The notes under the pieces: model-generated
The model's input: the letters and a program-made list of their open reading frames with translations, nothing else
Database searches by the model: none
What the model was told of the DNA's origin: nothing
Shown here: positions 7,164 to 14,070 of the stretch, piece after piece
Numbering within the stretch: position 1 is the stretch's first letter
Layout: the number at the start of each line of letters is the position of its first letter
Translations under genes and position numbers: made by a program
Assembly (NCBI GenBank): GCA_020629335.1
Contig: JAHDDN010000084.1
Location: 1-15,999, forward strand
Length of the DNA: 15,999 nt
Direction: 5' to 3'
From: Chitinophagales bacterium
GTDB lineage: Bacteria > Bacteroidota > Bacteroidia > Chitinophagales > UBA2359

Positions 7164-9086
7164 TTATTTTTTGACCATAAATTTCTTCATAAGTCTCCGA
7201 CTTATCTTTAAAAAATCTTGTTCAACAATAATGCCAATCAATTTTTGATTCTTTACAACAGGCAAACAACCAATCTCATTTTCGGTCATGAGGTCCATTG
7301 CAGTAGCAATAGTTTCATCAGGTGAGATAGTAATTGGGTCTTTAATCATGATGTCCTCAATTGGGACTGCTTTTTTACTAGCTTTGAGATCATTTTTGTA
7401 ATAATGTCTTAATAATGTACGAGAGGTAATCAAGCCTACCAAATTACCTTCATCATCTTCCACAGGTACATAGCGCAATTTTCCCGAGTCCATAATCATG
7501 GCTACGAGCTCCAAAATATCGTCATAATGCACTGTAAATAAATCAGTGGTCATAAACTCTTCTACGATTAGAGAGGCCAATTCCCAACTGCCCAATTCCC
7601 CAAGTGTTGCCAATTCCCATTTAGCTACAGGAATCTCCTGCCTTTGATTCTTAACAGTACAAGCAACGATAGAAGCGATGGCTGTTTCTCTGGTATTGCT
7701 TTTGGTGAGTTTAGAGTAAGATTTGAGCGCCCATCGAGAACCCGTTTGGGCTGTATCAACTCGTTGATTCAAGACATCCATATAGCGTTTGATATCTTTA
7801 GGAGCGATTTTGGCTTTTTTGAGTCCATCTTTAGCGATAGGGATTAATTCTTTTTGTAGAAGGTCAGCAGCCGTCATACGTTTGCCTTTCATCCAAGTAA
7901 ATTTATTGTCGAGTCCCATTCTACAAGCCGCAATAAAGTTAGATTTTGCATCTTCAAATTCCATTGTTTTAGTAACATCAGGATAAACATCCTCCATTCC
8001 ATTTAATAAGCCTAACCAAAGCGCCGCATTAGCCATTTCGTCAATTACCGTAGGCCCAGCAGGCAAAACTCTATTCTCGATACGAAGGTGAGCAATTTTA
8101 CCATCCTGACCATAACAAGGACGATTCCAGCGATAGACAGTTGAGTTGTGCATCAAAAGGGCGTGAAGATGAGGAACTTTACCGCTTTCTAAGACTTTGA
8201 GTGCGTCCTCTGTTTGGTTGGTACTAAGCAGTACTCTAAATCTAAGTATGTCTTCTTTGTAAATTTCTAATATACTCTTCTTAACCCAATCATGCCCAAA
8301 CATGACTCTTGGGCTTCGATTTCTCAAATGATCGCCTGTACTTCGAGTATCTACTGATTGCTGGAATAAAGCGATTCGAGTTTCATGCCATAATCTTTTT
8401 CCAAATAGAATTGGCGAGTTCGTTGCCACGGCCAAAGCAGGGCCAGCAATAGCCTGCGCAATATTGTATTTACTCGTAAAATCGTCAGGTCTTACTTGTA
8501 AATGTACTTGGAAACCAGTATTAGCCGCTTCCAACATAGGAGAGTCATGGCTCATGATGAGTTCGTCTATACCTCTGATTTTAAGTTCTAAATTAGAGCC
8601 ACCTTTCATTTTAATGACCGCATCTAATAAAGCTTTATAACGCTCAAAAGGCGTCCTGTTTTGTTGGGTAAGATCAAACTTACGTATGCTTGGGAGAATA
8701 CCTGTTAATATAATGTCCGCATCGAAGCCCTTAGCTACCTTTCTTACTTCATCAAGATGCTTGATAATAGACTTTTCCATTTCACTCAAACACTTGCCTG
8801 TAAACTCAAGTGGTTCTAAATTTACCTCCATATTGAAGCGAGCTAACTCAGTAGTGAAGTGCTTGGGGTCCAATTTTTCAAGTACTTTCATATTGATTGT
8901 AGCAGGCTTATAGTGAGAATCAATCAAATTGAGTTCTTGCTCTGCGCCAATACGAATAATATCAGTTTCAAAAACCTCATCAAATAGCATTTTTTCCAAT
9001 GCGTGAGTGTCTCTTAATAAGTGCTTAATGAAGCTTTGGAGTTCATTTCTTGTTTTTGGTACACTAACAGAAGAATTATTTCCCAT
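7164..9086 (-). CDS. Glutamate-cysteine ligase-like (GCS2) protein with C-terminal CBS pair
   Basis: A 640-residue two-part cytoplasmic protein. Residues about 25-470 match the GCS2 carboxylate-amine ligase family. The ATP/metal motif GAEQELN at 47-53 contains Glu49 and Glu51, NMEVNLEPLEF (85-95) continues the glutamate-rich strand, FQVHLQV is at 192-198, and RIENRVLPAGPT at 335-346 is the arginine-rich binding segment. The C-terminus carries two CBS motifs: residues about 508-560 (MTTDLFTVHYDDIL to GLITSRTLL) and 577-632 (IMIKDPITISPDET to GIIVEQDF). These usually bind adenine nucleotides and sense energy state. This suggests an ATP-grasp-like ligase controlled by AMP/ATP, but the amino acid substrates are unknown and glutathione synthesis should not be assumed. 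No signal peptide. The ATG at 9084-9086 fits. A near-consensus TAAATTTTG (one extra spacer base) lies at 9129-9137 on the minus strand. Confidence 0.88.
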   Translation of the reverse strand: MGNNSSVSVPKTRNELQSFIKHLLRDTHALEKMLFDEVFETDIIRIGAEQELNLIDSHYKPATINMKVLEKLDPKHFTTELARFNMEVNLEPLEFTGKCLSEMEKSIIKHLDEVRKVAKGFDADIILTGILPSIRKFDLTQQNRTPFERYKALLDAVIKMKGGSNLELKIRGIDELIMSHDSPMLEAANTGFQVHLQVRPDDFTSKYNIAQAIAGPALAVATNSPILFGKRLWHETRIALFQQSVDTRSTGDHLRNRSPRVMFGHDWVKKSILEIYKEDILRFRVLLSTNQTEDALKVLESGKVPHLHALLMHNSTVYRWNRPCYGQDGKIAHLRIENRVLPAGPTVIDEMANAALWLGLLNGMEDVYPDVTKTMEFEDAKSNFIAACRMGLDNKFTWMKGKRMTAADLLQKELIPIAKDGLKKAKIAPKDIKRYMDVLNQRVDTAQTGSRWALKSYSKLTKSNTRETAIASIVACTVKNQRQEIPVAKWELATLGELGSWELASLIVEEFMTTDLFTVHYDDILELVAMIMDSGKLRYVPVEDDEGNLVGLITSRTLLRHYYKNDLKASKKAVPIEDIMIKDPITISPDETIATAMDLMTENEIGCLPVVKNQKLIGIIVEQDFLKISRRLMKKFMVKK

Positions 9087-9313
9087 AATGTTATTGTTTT
9101 TTAGAATTTATTGTTTTAGCATTCCCTACAAAATTTAGCAACTAAAGCTAATTAAAAAGCAGGGGAATTCTAAATAAAATTAGGGCTAAGTATCTTCTAT
9201 ATGACTAAACTATCTGAAAAGTAGGTTGTAATTATTGAGGTAAGGAAAAAATATTTTAAAAGACTGCGACTTTAAAAGCAGTTTTTACGTCACAATAATT
9301 ATATAGTAATAAA
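9087..9313. other. Divergent intergenic region, CBS-fusion gene / small membrane protein gene
   Basis: No gene seen. The minus strand has TAAATTTTG at 9137-9129, one base longer than the TAnnTTTG -7 box, about 45 bases from the CBS-fusion start. A short hairpin, ACTGC (9263-9267) with GCAGT (9278-9282), is flanked by A and T runs and could end transcription in either direction. No -7 box was found for the plus-strand gene. Confidence 0.3.
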
Positions 9314-9634
9314 TTGAAAGGATTCGTACTCATAATTTTATTAGGCACCATTGCTTTGTGGCATGTGGTATTAAAATGGTTTTGGGACCGTCTTTCAGTT
9401 GAAAGTAAGCAGCAATTAAGATGGTTTGTAAGGCTCTTTAACTGGTTTTTTATCATAATGGTCTCTATTTTATTAGGATCTATTTTGATACAGATTGTTG
9501 GAAGCACAAATGAATGGATAAATTACTTAATAAGCTTAGGCGTATTTATGCTAATGTTAATACTAAATCGTACTAAAAGTGGTTTTTTAGGCGATGTATC
9601 CGATTTTTTTGCAGACGAAACACAAAATAAGTAG
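9314..9634 (+). CDS. Small hypothetical membrane protein, three predicted helices
   Basis: I do not recognise this family. The 106-residue product has three hydrophobic segments, about 4-24 (FVLIILLGTIALW), 41-63 (NWFFIIMVSILLGSILIQIVG) and 68-86 (INYLISLGVFMLMLILN), joined by a short basic loop (KQQLRWFVR). It ends in an acidic tail, so it is probably an inner-membrane protein. The start is uncertain: the first usable codon is TTG at 9314, an in-frame stop lies at 9296-9298, and the next ATG would remove the first helix. The stop TAG (9632-9634) lies inside the left arm of family B copy 3. The hydrophobic periodicity supports coding; the opposite-strand reading (9256-9507) looks like a shadow. 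Confidence 0.6.
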   Translation: MKGFVLIILLGTIALWHVVLKWFWDRLSVESKQQLRWFVRLFNWFFIIMVSILLGSILIQIVGSTNEWINYLISLGVFMLMLILNRTKSGFLGDVSDFFADETQNK

Positions 9635-9791
9635 GTGAAAGTAATTATTTCGGTATTATTGGTGAGCTTATTTTTAGCTTAGACAAGGCGCTTTTCGCCA
9701 GTAATAGCAGGGCTATTCCTAAGAAAAGCAACGCAGTATAAGCTAAAAAGAGGCCATCAGAATGGCCGAAATAATTAATATTACCTACTTA
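9628..9791 (+). repeat. Structured 164-bp repeat, family B copy 3 (divergent)
   Basis: Exactly 164 bp like the copies at 3077 and 5526, but its stem sequences are almost entirely different. The arms (9628-9656 and 9763-9791) share TAAGTAGGT and TAATTATTTCGG. The second helix is TTTTTAGCTTA (9671-9681) with TAAGCTAAAAA (9739-9749), perfect, replacing TTTTTGCGATT/AATCGTAAAAA. The third helix is CTTTTC (9691-9696) with GAAAAG (9723-9728). The mini-hairpin is AATAGC-AGG-GCTATT (9703-9717). Conserved unpaired or core parts are ACAAGGC (9683-9689), AGCAGGGCT and AACGCAGTA (9730-9738). It overlaps the stop codon of the upstream small gene and lies about 113 bases before pckA. Confidence 0.82.
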
Positions 9792-9818
9792 AATGAGGTT
9801 GGGCGTTAAAAAATTGTT

Positions 9819-9826
9819 TAATTTTG
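9819..9826 (+). promoter_or_regulatory. Candidate Bacteroidota -7 box for pckA
   Basis: TAATTTTG matches TAnnTTTG exactly. A TTGG at 9799-9802 could serve as a poor -33 element, but its spacing of 16 bases is shorter than usual. Transcription would begin near 9833, giving a leader of about 70 bases to the ATG at 9905. Confidence 0.4.
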
Positions 9827-9904
9827 TGCTGTACTTTAGATATTATAGAAACAACAAAACAAATATAACCTTAAGCCATCAGGCTTGTAATCTAAAATTT
9901 TTCT

Positions 9905-11515
9905 ATGAGACAAATTGGAATTAGAAATACTCAAGCAGACCTTTCGACGCTGGGCATTACAGAAGGAACTGCATTTTGGAATTTGAGTCCGGCAGAGTTA
10001 GTAGAAAAAACACTTTTATTAGGTCAAGGTACTCTATCAGAACATGGTGCCTTAGCTGTGGATACTGGTAAGTTTACAGGGCGATCTCCTAAGGATCGCT
10101 TTATTGTTAAGGATGCGATTACTTCAGATACAGTAGATTGGGGAGATATTAATATCCCTTTTGATGCTGCTAAATTTGATGCATTGTATAATAAGGTTGT
10201 CAATTACTTAAATGGTAAAGACCTTTATATCAGAGATGCTTATGCATGTGCTGATGCAGATAATAGATTAAATGTAAGAGTAGTAACTGAATATCCGTGG
10301 CAAAGTCTATTTGCTTATAATATGTTCTTACGACCTTCAGAAGAGGAGTTAGCATCTGCTTCTCCAGAATGGACAGTATTAGCAGCTCCAGGCTTAATGG
10401 CAGATCCAACGACAGATGGAACTCGTCAAGAAAATTTTGCAGTCATTAATTTCACTAAGAAGCAAATTATCATTGGCGGTACGGCTTATACTGGTGAAAT
10501 TAAGAAAGGGATCTTCTCTGTATTAAACTATACTTTACCTACTAATAAGGGAGTGCTTTCTATGCACTGTTCTGCTAATGTTGGCCAAGATGGTGATACG
10601 GCTGTGTTCTTTGGCCTTTCAGGCACAGGAAAAACAACCTTATCTGCTGATCCTAATCGTCAATTAATAGGAGATGATGAGCATGGTTGGTCAGATAAAG
10701 CTGTATTCAATTTTGAAGGCGGTTGCTATGCGAAGTGTATCAACTTATCCGCTGAAAAAGAGCCTCAAATTTATAAGGCTATTCAGTATGGTGCGATGTT
10801 AGAAAATATCAACTATATCGGTGATAGTAGAAAGGTAGATTTTGATGATAGCAGCAAGACGCCAAATACAAGAGTGAGTTATCCAATATACCATATTGAC
10901 AATATAGCTCCAGGTTCTACAGGTGGTACACCTAAGAATATTTTCTTCTTGACTTGTGATGCCTTTGGTGTTTTGCCTCCTATTTCTCGTTTGACAGTAG
11001 GCCAGTCGATGTATCACTTTATCTCTGGTTATACTGCTAAGGTAGCTGGTACGGAAGCAGGAATTAATGAGCCGCAAGAAGTATTCTCGGCTTGTTTTGG
11101 TGCTCCTTTCTTACCATTACACCCTACTAAGTATGCAGAGATGTTAGGGGAAAAGCTGAAAGATGGTAATACAAATGTATGGCTAATCAATACTGGCTGG
11201 ACAGGCGGTGCTTATGGTGTCGGTTCTCGTATGAAATTGCGTTATACCAGAGCAATGATCACAGCCGCTCTAAATGGTGACTTAGCGGATGTGAAATTTA
11301 CTGCTGACCCAATATTCGGTTTAAATATTCCTGAGTCATGTCCTGAGGTTCCTACAGAGGTATTGAATCCTCGTAATACTTGGGAAGATAAAGCGGCATA
11401 TGATAAAAAAGCGGATATGTTAGCTAAGAAATTCGTTGAGAATTTTGATAAGTATGAAGCACAAGCCAATGAAGAAATCATGGCAGCTGCTCCAAAAGTA
11501 ACAGTGAATCAGTAA
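9905..11515 (+). CDS. pckA: Phosphoenolpyruvate carboxykinase (ATP)
   Basis: Cytoplasmic enzyme converting oxaloacetate and ATP to phosphoenolpyruvate, CO2 and ADP, the entry step of gluconeogenesis from TCA intermediates. The 536-residue length is normal for the ATP-dependent family. Visible active-site parts: the oxaloacetate-binding arginine Arg60 in TGRSPKDRF; TAYTGEIKKG with Tyr195 and Lys201; His221 in MHCSAN; the P-loop GLSGTGKTTL at 237-246; the metal-binding GDDEHGW at 256-262; and Arg323 in NTRVSYP. All expected catalytic positions are intact. The ATG at 9905 gives the full N-terminus. It is a single-gene transcript, with a candidate promoter at 9819 and a strong terminator at 11536-11575 shared with the convergent lipoprotein gene. 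Confidence 0.98.
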   Translation: MRQIGIRNTQADLSTLGITEGTAFWNLSPAELVEKTLLLGQGTLSEHGALAVDTGKFTGRSPKDRFIVKDAITSDTVDWGDINIPFDAAKFDALYNKVVNYLNGKDLYIRDAYACADADNRLNVRVVTEYPWQSLFAYNMFLRPSEEELASASPEWTVLAAPGLMADPTTDGTRQENFAVINFTKKQIIIGGTAYTGEIKKGIFSVLNYTLPTNKGVLSMHCSANVGQDGDTAVFFGLSGTGKTTLSADPNRQLIGDDEHGWSDKAVFNFEGGCYAKCINLSAEKEPQIYKAIQYGAMLENINYIGDSRKVDFDDSSKTPNTRVSYPIYHIDNIAPGSTGGTPKNIFFLTCDAFGVLPPISRLTVGQSMYHFISGYTAKVAGTEAGINEPQEVFSACFGAPFLPLHPTKYAEMLGEKLKDGNTNVWLINTGWTGGAYGVGSRMKLRYTRAMITAALNGDLADVKFTADPIFGLNIPESCPEVPTEVLNPRNTWEDKAAYDKKADMLAKKFVENFDKYEAQANEEIMAAAPKVTVNQ

Positions 11516-11535
11516 TCTGATTGACAAACTAATAT

Positions 11536-11575
11536 AAAAAAGCCCCTGATCAAATAGTGATCAGGGGCTTTTTTT
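11536..11575. terminator. Bidirectional terminator between pckA and the DUF4197 gene
   Basis: GCCCCTGATCA (11542-11552) pairs perfectly with TGATCAGGGGC (11558-11568) over the 5-base loop AATAG. A run of T follows (11569-11575), and a run of A precedes it (11536-11541), which is the T tract for the minus strand. It lies 20 bases past the pckA stop and about 20 bases past the end of the minus-strand gene, so it serves both. Confidence 0.95.
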
Positions 11576-11596
11576 ATTTAATTATATGATAGATTA

Positions 11597-12319
11597 TTAG
11601 TCTTGCAGGGCAAAGACTTTTTTCATGAGTTCTGTGCCTCTTTTAATAGGATCTTTACGGATCGCTTTTTCTTCTTTTTCTACCATTGTAAATAAGCCTT
11701 TTAATGCTTGGCCTGTTACATACTCAGGTAGGTCAGTATCTACCTTATTATTGACTAAAGGTATTTTATTGTAAGTATTAGCTAAATCACCCCAGTATTT
11801 AGTACCGTTTACTTTATTAAGAGAAGTTTTGATTTTTGGCTTGAAAAGGCCGTGTAAGTCTTTTGAAGTAACTCTTCTTAGGTAATCTGTTGCTGCATTA
11901 TCATTGCCTTTCAAAATATTCATGACATCTTTAAAGGTTAATTTTTTGATGGCATTTACGAATATAGGCTTGGCAGCGGTTGCTGCATCTTCTGCTGCAC
12001 GATTAAGTGTCTTGACTACTTTATCAACTTCTCCTCCGAAGCCTAAATCTCTAAGTGTATTTTCTACTTTTACAGCTTCTTTAGGAAATGGTATTTTGAT
12101 AGATGGGTTTTTGAAGTAGCCATCTGTTTTAGAAACAAGGCTTACTCCTTTAGTAATTCCTTGTTCGAGTGCTTGTTTAAGGCCTTGACCGATTTCTTGT
12201 TCTGTGACAGGAGAATCGCCTAAGGTTTCTAGAACGGAATCCACTGCTTGGTTAAATTGTGAGGATGTACAACTGCCCATTACAAGAACAATTGACAATA
12301 ATATTATTATCTTTTTCAT
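11597..12319 (-). CDS. DUF4197 family lipoprotein
   Basis: Predicted 240-residue lipoprotein of the DUF4197 family, whose role is not known to me. Residues 1-16 are a lipoprotein signal (KKIIILLSIVLVMGS) with the lipidated Cys17 in the lipobox VMGSC. The mature part is mostly helical and basic. It has the family's typical segments: GLKQALEQGITKGV (46-59), a region around NPSIKIPFPKEAVKVENTLR (71-90), LTFKDVMNILKG (127-138) and GLFTMVEKEE (208-217). No enzyme motif is visible. The ATG at 12317-12319 places the signal at the N-terminus. A -7 box lies 24 bases upstream, and it shares the terminator at 11536-11575 with pckA. Confidence 0.88.
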   Translation of the reverse strand: MKKIIILLSIVLVMGSCTSSQFNQAVDSVLETLGDSPVTEQEIGQGLKQALEQGITKGVSLVSKTDGYFKNPSIKIPFPKEAVKVENTLRDLGFGGEVDKVVKTLNRAAEDAATAAKPIFVNAIKKLTFKDVMNILKGNDNAATDYLRRVTSKDLHGLFKPKIKTSLNKVNGTKYWGDLANTYNKIPLVNNKVDTDLPEYVTGQALKGLFTMVEKEEKAIRKDPIKRGTELMKKVFALQD

Positions 12320-12342
12320 GATGATGATTTGATTTTCGATTA

Positions 12343-12350
12343 CAAATTTA
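12343..12350 (-). promoter_or_regulatory. Candidate Bacteroidota -7 box for the DUF4197 gene
   Basis: The minus strand reads TAAATTTG, an exact TAnnTTTG match, 24 bases from the start codon, giving a short leader of about 17 bases. No clear -33 TTTG was found. Confidence 0.45.
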
Positions 12351-12466
12351 GCATATAGTATTTACTAATTCCTTGTTTTGTCTTTTTTAAAGATAAAATA
12401 AGCATAGTGTTAGACTTTTTTCTTGTAAAATTGTTTAAAAAATAGTGCGAATAAAAATAATAATTT

Positions 12467-13720
12467 ATGCAAGCAACTATTATTACTATTGGAGATGAGA
12501 TATTAATTGGCCATACAGTGGATACTAATTCTGCTTGGATTGGTCGTCGTCTTAATGAGTCTGGTATTAAGGTATATGAAATAATATCTATTTCTGATAC
12601 GGCAACTCATATAAAAGAAGCAGTAGCCAAAGCTTTGGGGCAATCTGAAATTGTATTGGTAACTGGTGGTTTAGGCCCAACTAAGGATGATGTTACAAAG
12701 AAGAGTTTGGCGGAATATTTTGATTCTGAAATGGTATTAGATGAGCAGATAATGGAGCAGATAGCTTCCTATATACAGCGCAGGGGGCGGCCATTATTAG
12801 AAAGTCATAGAAAAATGGCTTATGTACCAGCCGCTTGTCAGGTTATACAGAATCATGCAGGAACGGCAGCAGCTATGTGGTTTGAGCAAGATGGTAAGGT
12901 GTTAGTGTCTATGCCAGGTGTTCCTTATGAGATGAAGGATTTTATGGATCGGATCATTTTAGAGATGCTACAAAAGAAGTTTAGTACCCCTACTATTATT
13001 CATCAATTAATTATGACTGCAGGATTAGGGGAGTCTATCATAGAAGAAAAGATAAAGGGAGTCATTGCCCAATTTCCTGACTATATAAAGTTGGCTTATT
13101 TACCAGGCTTGGGTGGCGTGAAGCTGCGTTTGTCGGGTATAGGTGTGGATGAGGAGGTTTTAAAAAAGGAAATTGCCCATTTTACCCAAGAAATACAGGC
13201 ATTGATTCCCAAGTATGCTTATTCATTAGAGGAGGTAGGTTTGGAGCAGGTGCTTGGTGAGATGCTCAAAGAAAGGGGAGCGACAATAGCTTGTGCGGAG
13301 AGTTGTACAGGAGGTTTGGTAGGCAATTTAATTACGGCTGTGCCTGGGAGTTCGGCTTATTTTAAAGGGGGAGCGATTACTTATTCTAATGAGATGAAAA
13401 CTAAGATTTTAGGAGTAAAAGAGTCTACATTGGCATCTTTTGGAGCGGTGAGCGAGGAAACGGTGAAAGAAATGCTTGCTGGTGCCATTCGTTTATTTGA
13501 TACTGATTATGCTATAGCGGTTTCAGGTATTGCAGGGCCTGATGGCGGAACGCCTGAGAAGCCAGTTGGAACCGTTTGGGTTGCAGTTGGAGGTAAGGAT
13601 CGTGTGGAGACTAAGCGCTTACAGCTGGTGACGGATAGATCGAAGAATGTACGTTTATCTGCTATGTATGCTTTATTTGAATTGCGTAAGTTGATGTTAA
13701 CTGAGAAACTGTATAACTAG
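12467..13720 (+). CDS. cinA: CinA, nicotinamide-nucleotide amidohydrolase / CinA-like protein
   Basis: A 417-residue two-domain cytoplasmic protein. Residues 1-170 form the molybdopterin-binding-like (COG1058) domain, with ITIGDEILIGHTVDTNSAWI (6-25) and VTGGLGPTKDD (65-75). In characterised full-length CinA proteins this domain acts as an ADP-ribose or nucleotide pyrophosphatase. Residues about 255-412 form the PncC/CinA C-terminal domain, which deamidates nicotinamide mononucleotide in pyridine nucleotide recycling. Its nucleophile motif AESCTGG contains Ser279, GGAITYSNEMKTKILGV covers 301-317, and SGIAGPDGGTPEKPVGTVW covers 353-371. Length and both domains are complete. The name comes from competence induction in other bacteria, and no competence link is visible here. 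The ATG at 12467 is supported by homology starting at residue 2. No Shine-Dalgarno is seen, and only an imperfect -7 box (TAAAATTG, 12426-12433). Confidence 0.96.
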   Translation: MQATIITIGDEILIGHTVDTNSAWIGRRLNESGIKVYEIISISDTATHIKEAVAKALGQSEIVLVTGGLGPTKDDVTKKSLAEYFDSEMVLDEQIMEQIASYIQRRGRPLLESHRKMAYVPAACQVIQNHAGTAAAMWFEQDGKVLVSMPGVPYEMKDFMDRIILEMLQKKFSTPTIIHQLIMTAGLGESIIEEKIKGVIAQFPDYIKLAYLPGLGGVKLRLSGIGVDEEVLKKEIAHFTQEIQALIPKYAYSLEEVGLEQVLGEMLKERGATIACAESCTGGLVGNLITAVPGSSAYFKGGAITYSNEMKTKILGVKESTLASFGAVSEETVKEMLAGAIRLFDTDYAIAVSGIAGPDGGTPEKPVGTVWVAVGGKDRVETKRLQLVTDRSKNVRLSAMYALFELRKLMLTEKLYN

Positions 13721-13735
13721 CGAACTGAGAAACTG
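13699..13735 (+). repeat. Short direct repeat spanning the end of cinA
   Basis: AACTGAGAAACTG occurs at 13699-13711, inside the last codons of cinA, and again at 13723-13735 just past the stop. A partial third copy, GCGAACTGACA, lies at 13769-13779. This looks like slippage duplication. It brackets the stop codon without changing the reading frame. Confidence 0.7.
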
Positions 13736-13842
13736 GTAAATGGTACGATTAGCAAACGCTAGAATTGGCGAACTGACATAAAGCTAAATTGACAAATTAG
13801 GATAAGTGTCAAATTGATTCCAATAGTGTATTGATTAATTAA

Positions 13843-13873
13843 TTGGTAAGGCTAGAAAAATGTTGTACTTTTG
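13843..13873 (+). promoter_or_regulatory. Bacteroidota-type promoter for the E2 gene
   Basis: TTGG (13843-13846), 19 bases, then TACTTTTG (13866-13873). The -7 box matches TAnnTTTG exactly and the spacing matches the Bacteroidota housekeeping promoter; the -33 box is one base off TTTG. Transcription would start near 13880, about five bases before family A copy 3, giving a leader of about 190 bases. Confidence 0.65.
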
Positions 13874-13884
13874 TGGTCGATTTC

Positions 13885-14037
13885 GGCTTAGGGATGGCAG
13901 CGGTATGTGGCGGCCATGCGATGGCTTACGAAGCTTAGCGATGCGCAGGCTCCAATAAGAGACAAGCAGTGCTTAGCGTAGTAGACAGCGCATAGCCACA
14001 TAAGAGCGGACAGCCCGACCCGAAGGGGAAGCCCCAA
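13885..14037 (+). repeat. Structured repeat, family A copy 3 (short form), in the E2 leader
   Basis: Shares the start GGCTTAGGGATGG and end GGGGAAGCCCCAA with the copies at 3348 and 6824 (minus). Outer helix TATGTGGC (13904-13911) with GCCACATA (13995-14002); inner helix ATGCG (13916-13920) with CGCAT (13989-13993), where copy 1 has ATACTGC/GCAGTAT. The variable stem is only CCC-GAA-GGGG (14019-14028), so the 60-70 bp nested hairpin of the other two copies is absent. It ends about 34 bases before the E2 start codon. Confidence 0.85.
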
Positions 14038-14070
14038 GAAAAAAGAATATCAAATAAAAAAAATATCAAA

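Noticed and set aside
9256..9507. Minus-strand open frame of 83 codons opposite the small membrane protein gene
   Set aside because: No family resemblance and an unstructured Asn/Lys-rich composition; the plus-strand reading has three clean membrane helices.
3077..9791. Family B as an ordinary MITE or insertion-sequence end pair
   Set aside because: No target-site duplications are visible at the borders, no transposase is present, and the stems change compensatorily between copies, which simple transposition does not explain. A hairpin-based mobile element remains possible.
10799..11077. Minus-strand open frame of 92 codons within pckA
   Set aside because: Lies wholly inside the intact, highly conserved pckA coding region and is a shadow reading.
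13699..13779. Short AACTGAGAAACTG repeats as a CRISPR array or regulatory iterons
   Set aside because: Only two exact copies and one partial, irregular spacing, no cas genes, and one copy is inside cinA coding sequence; slippage is simpler.
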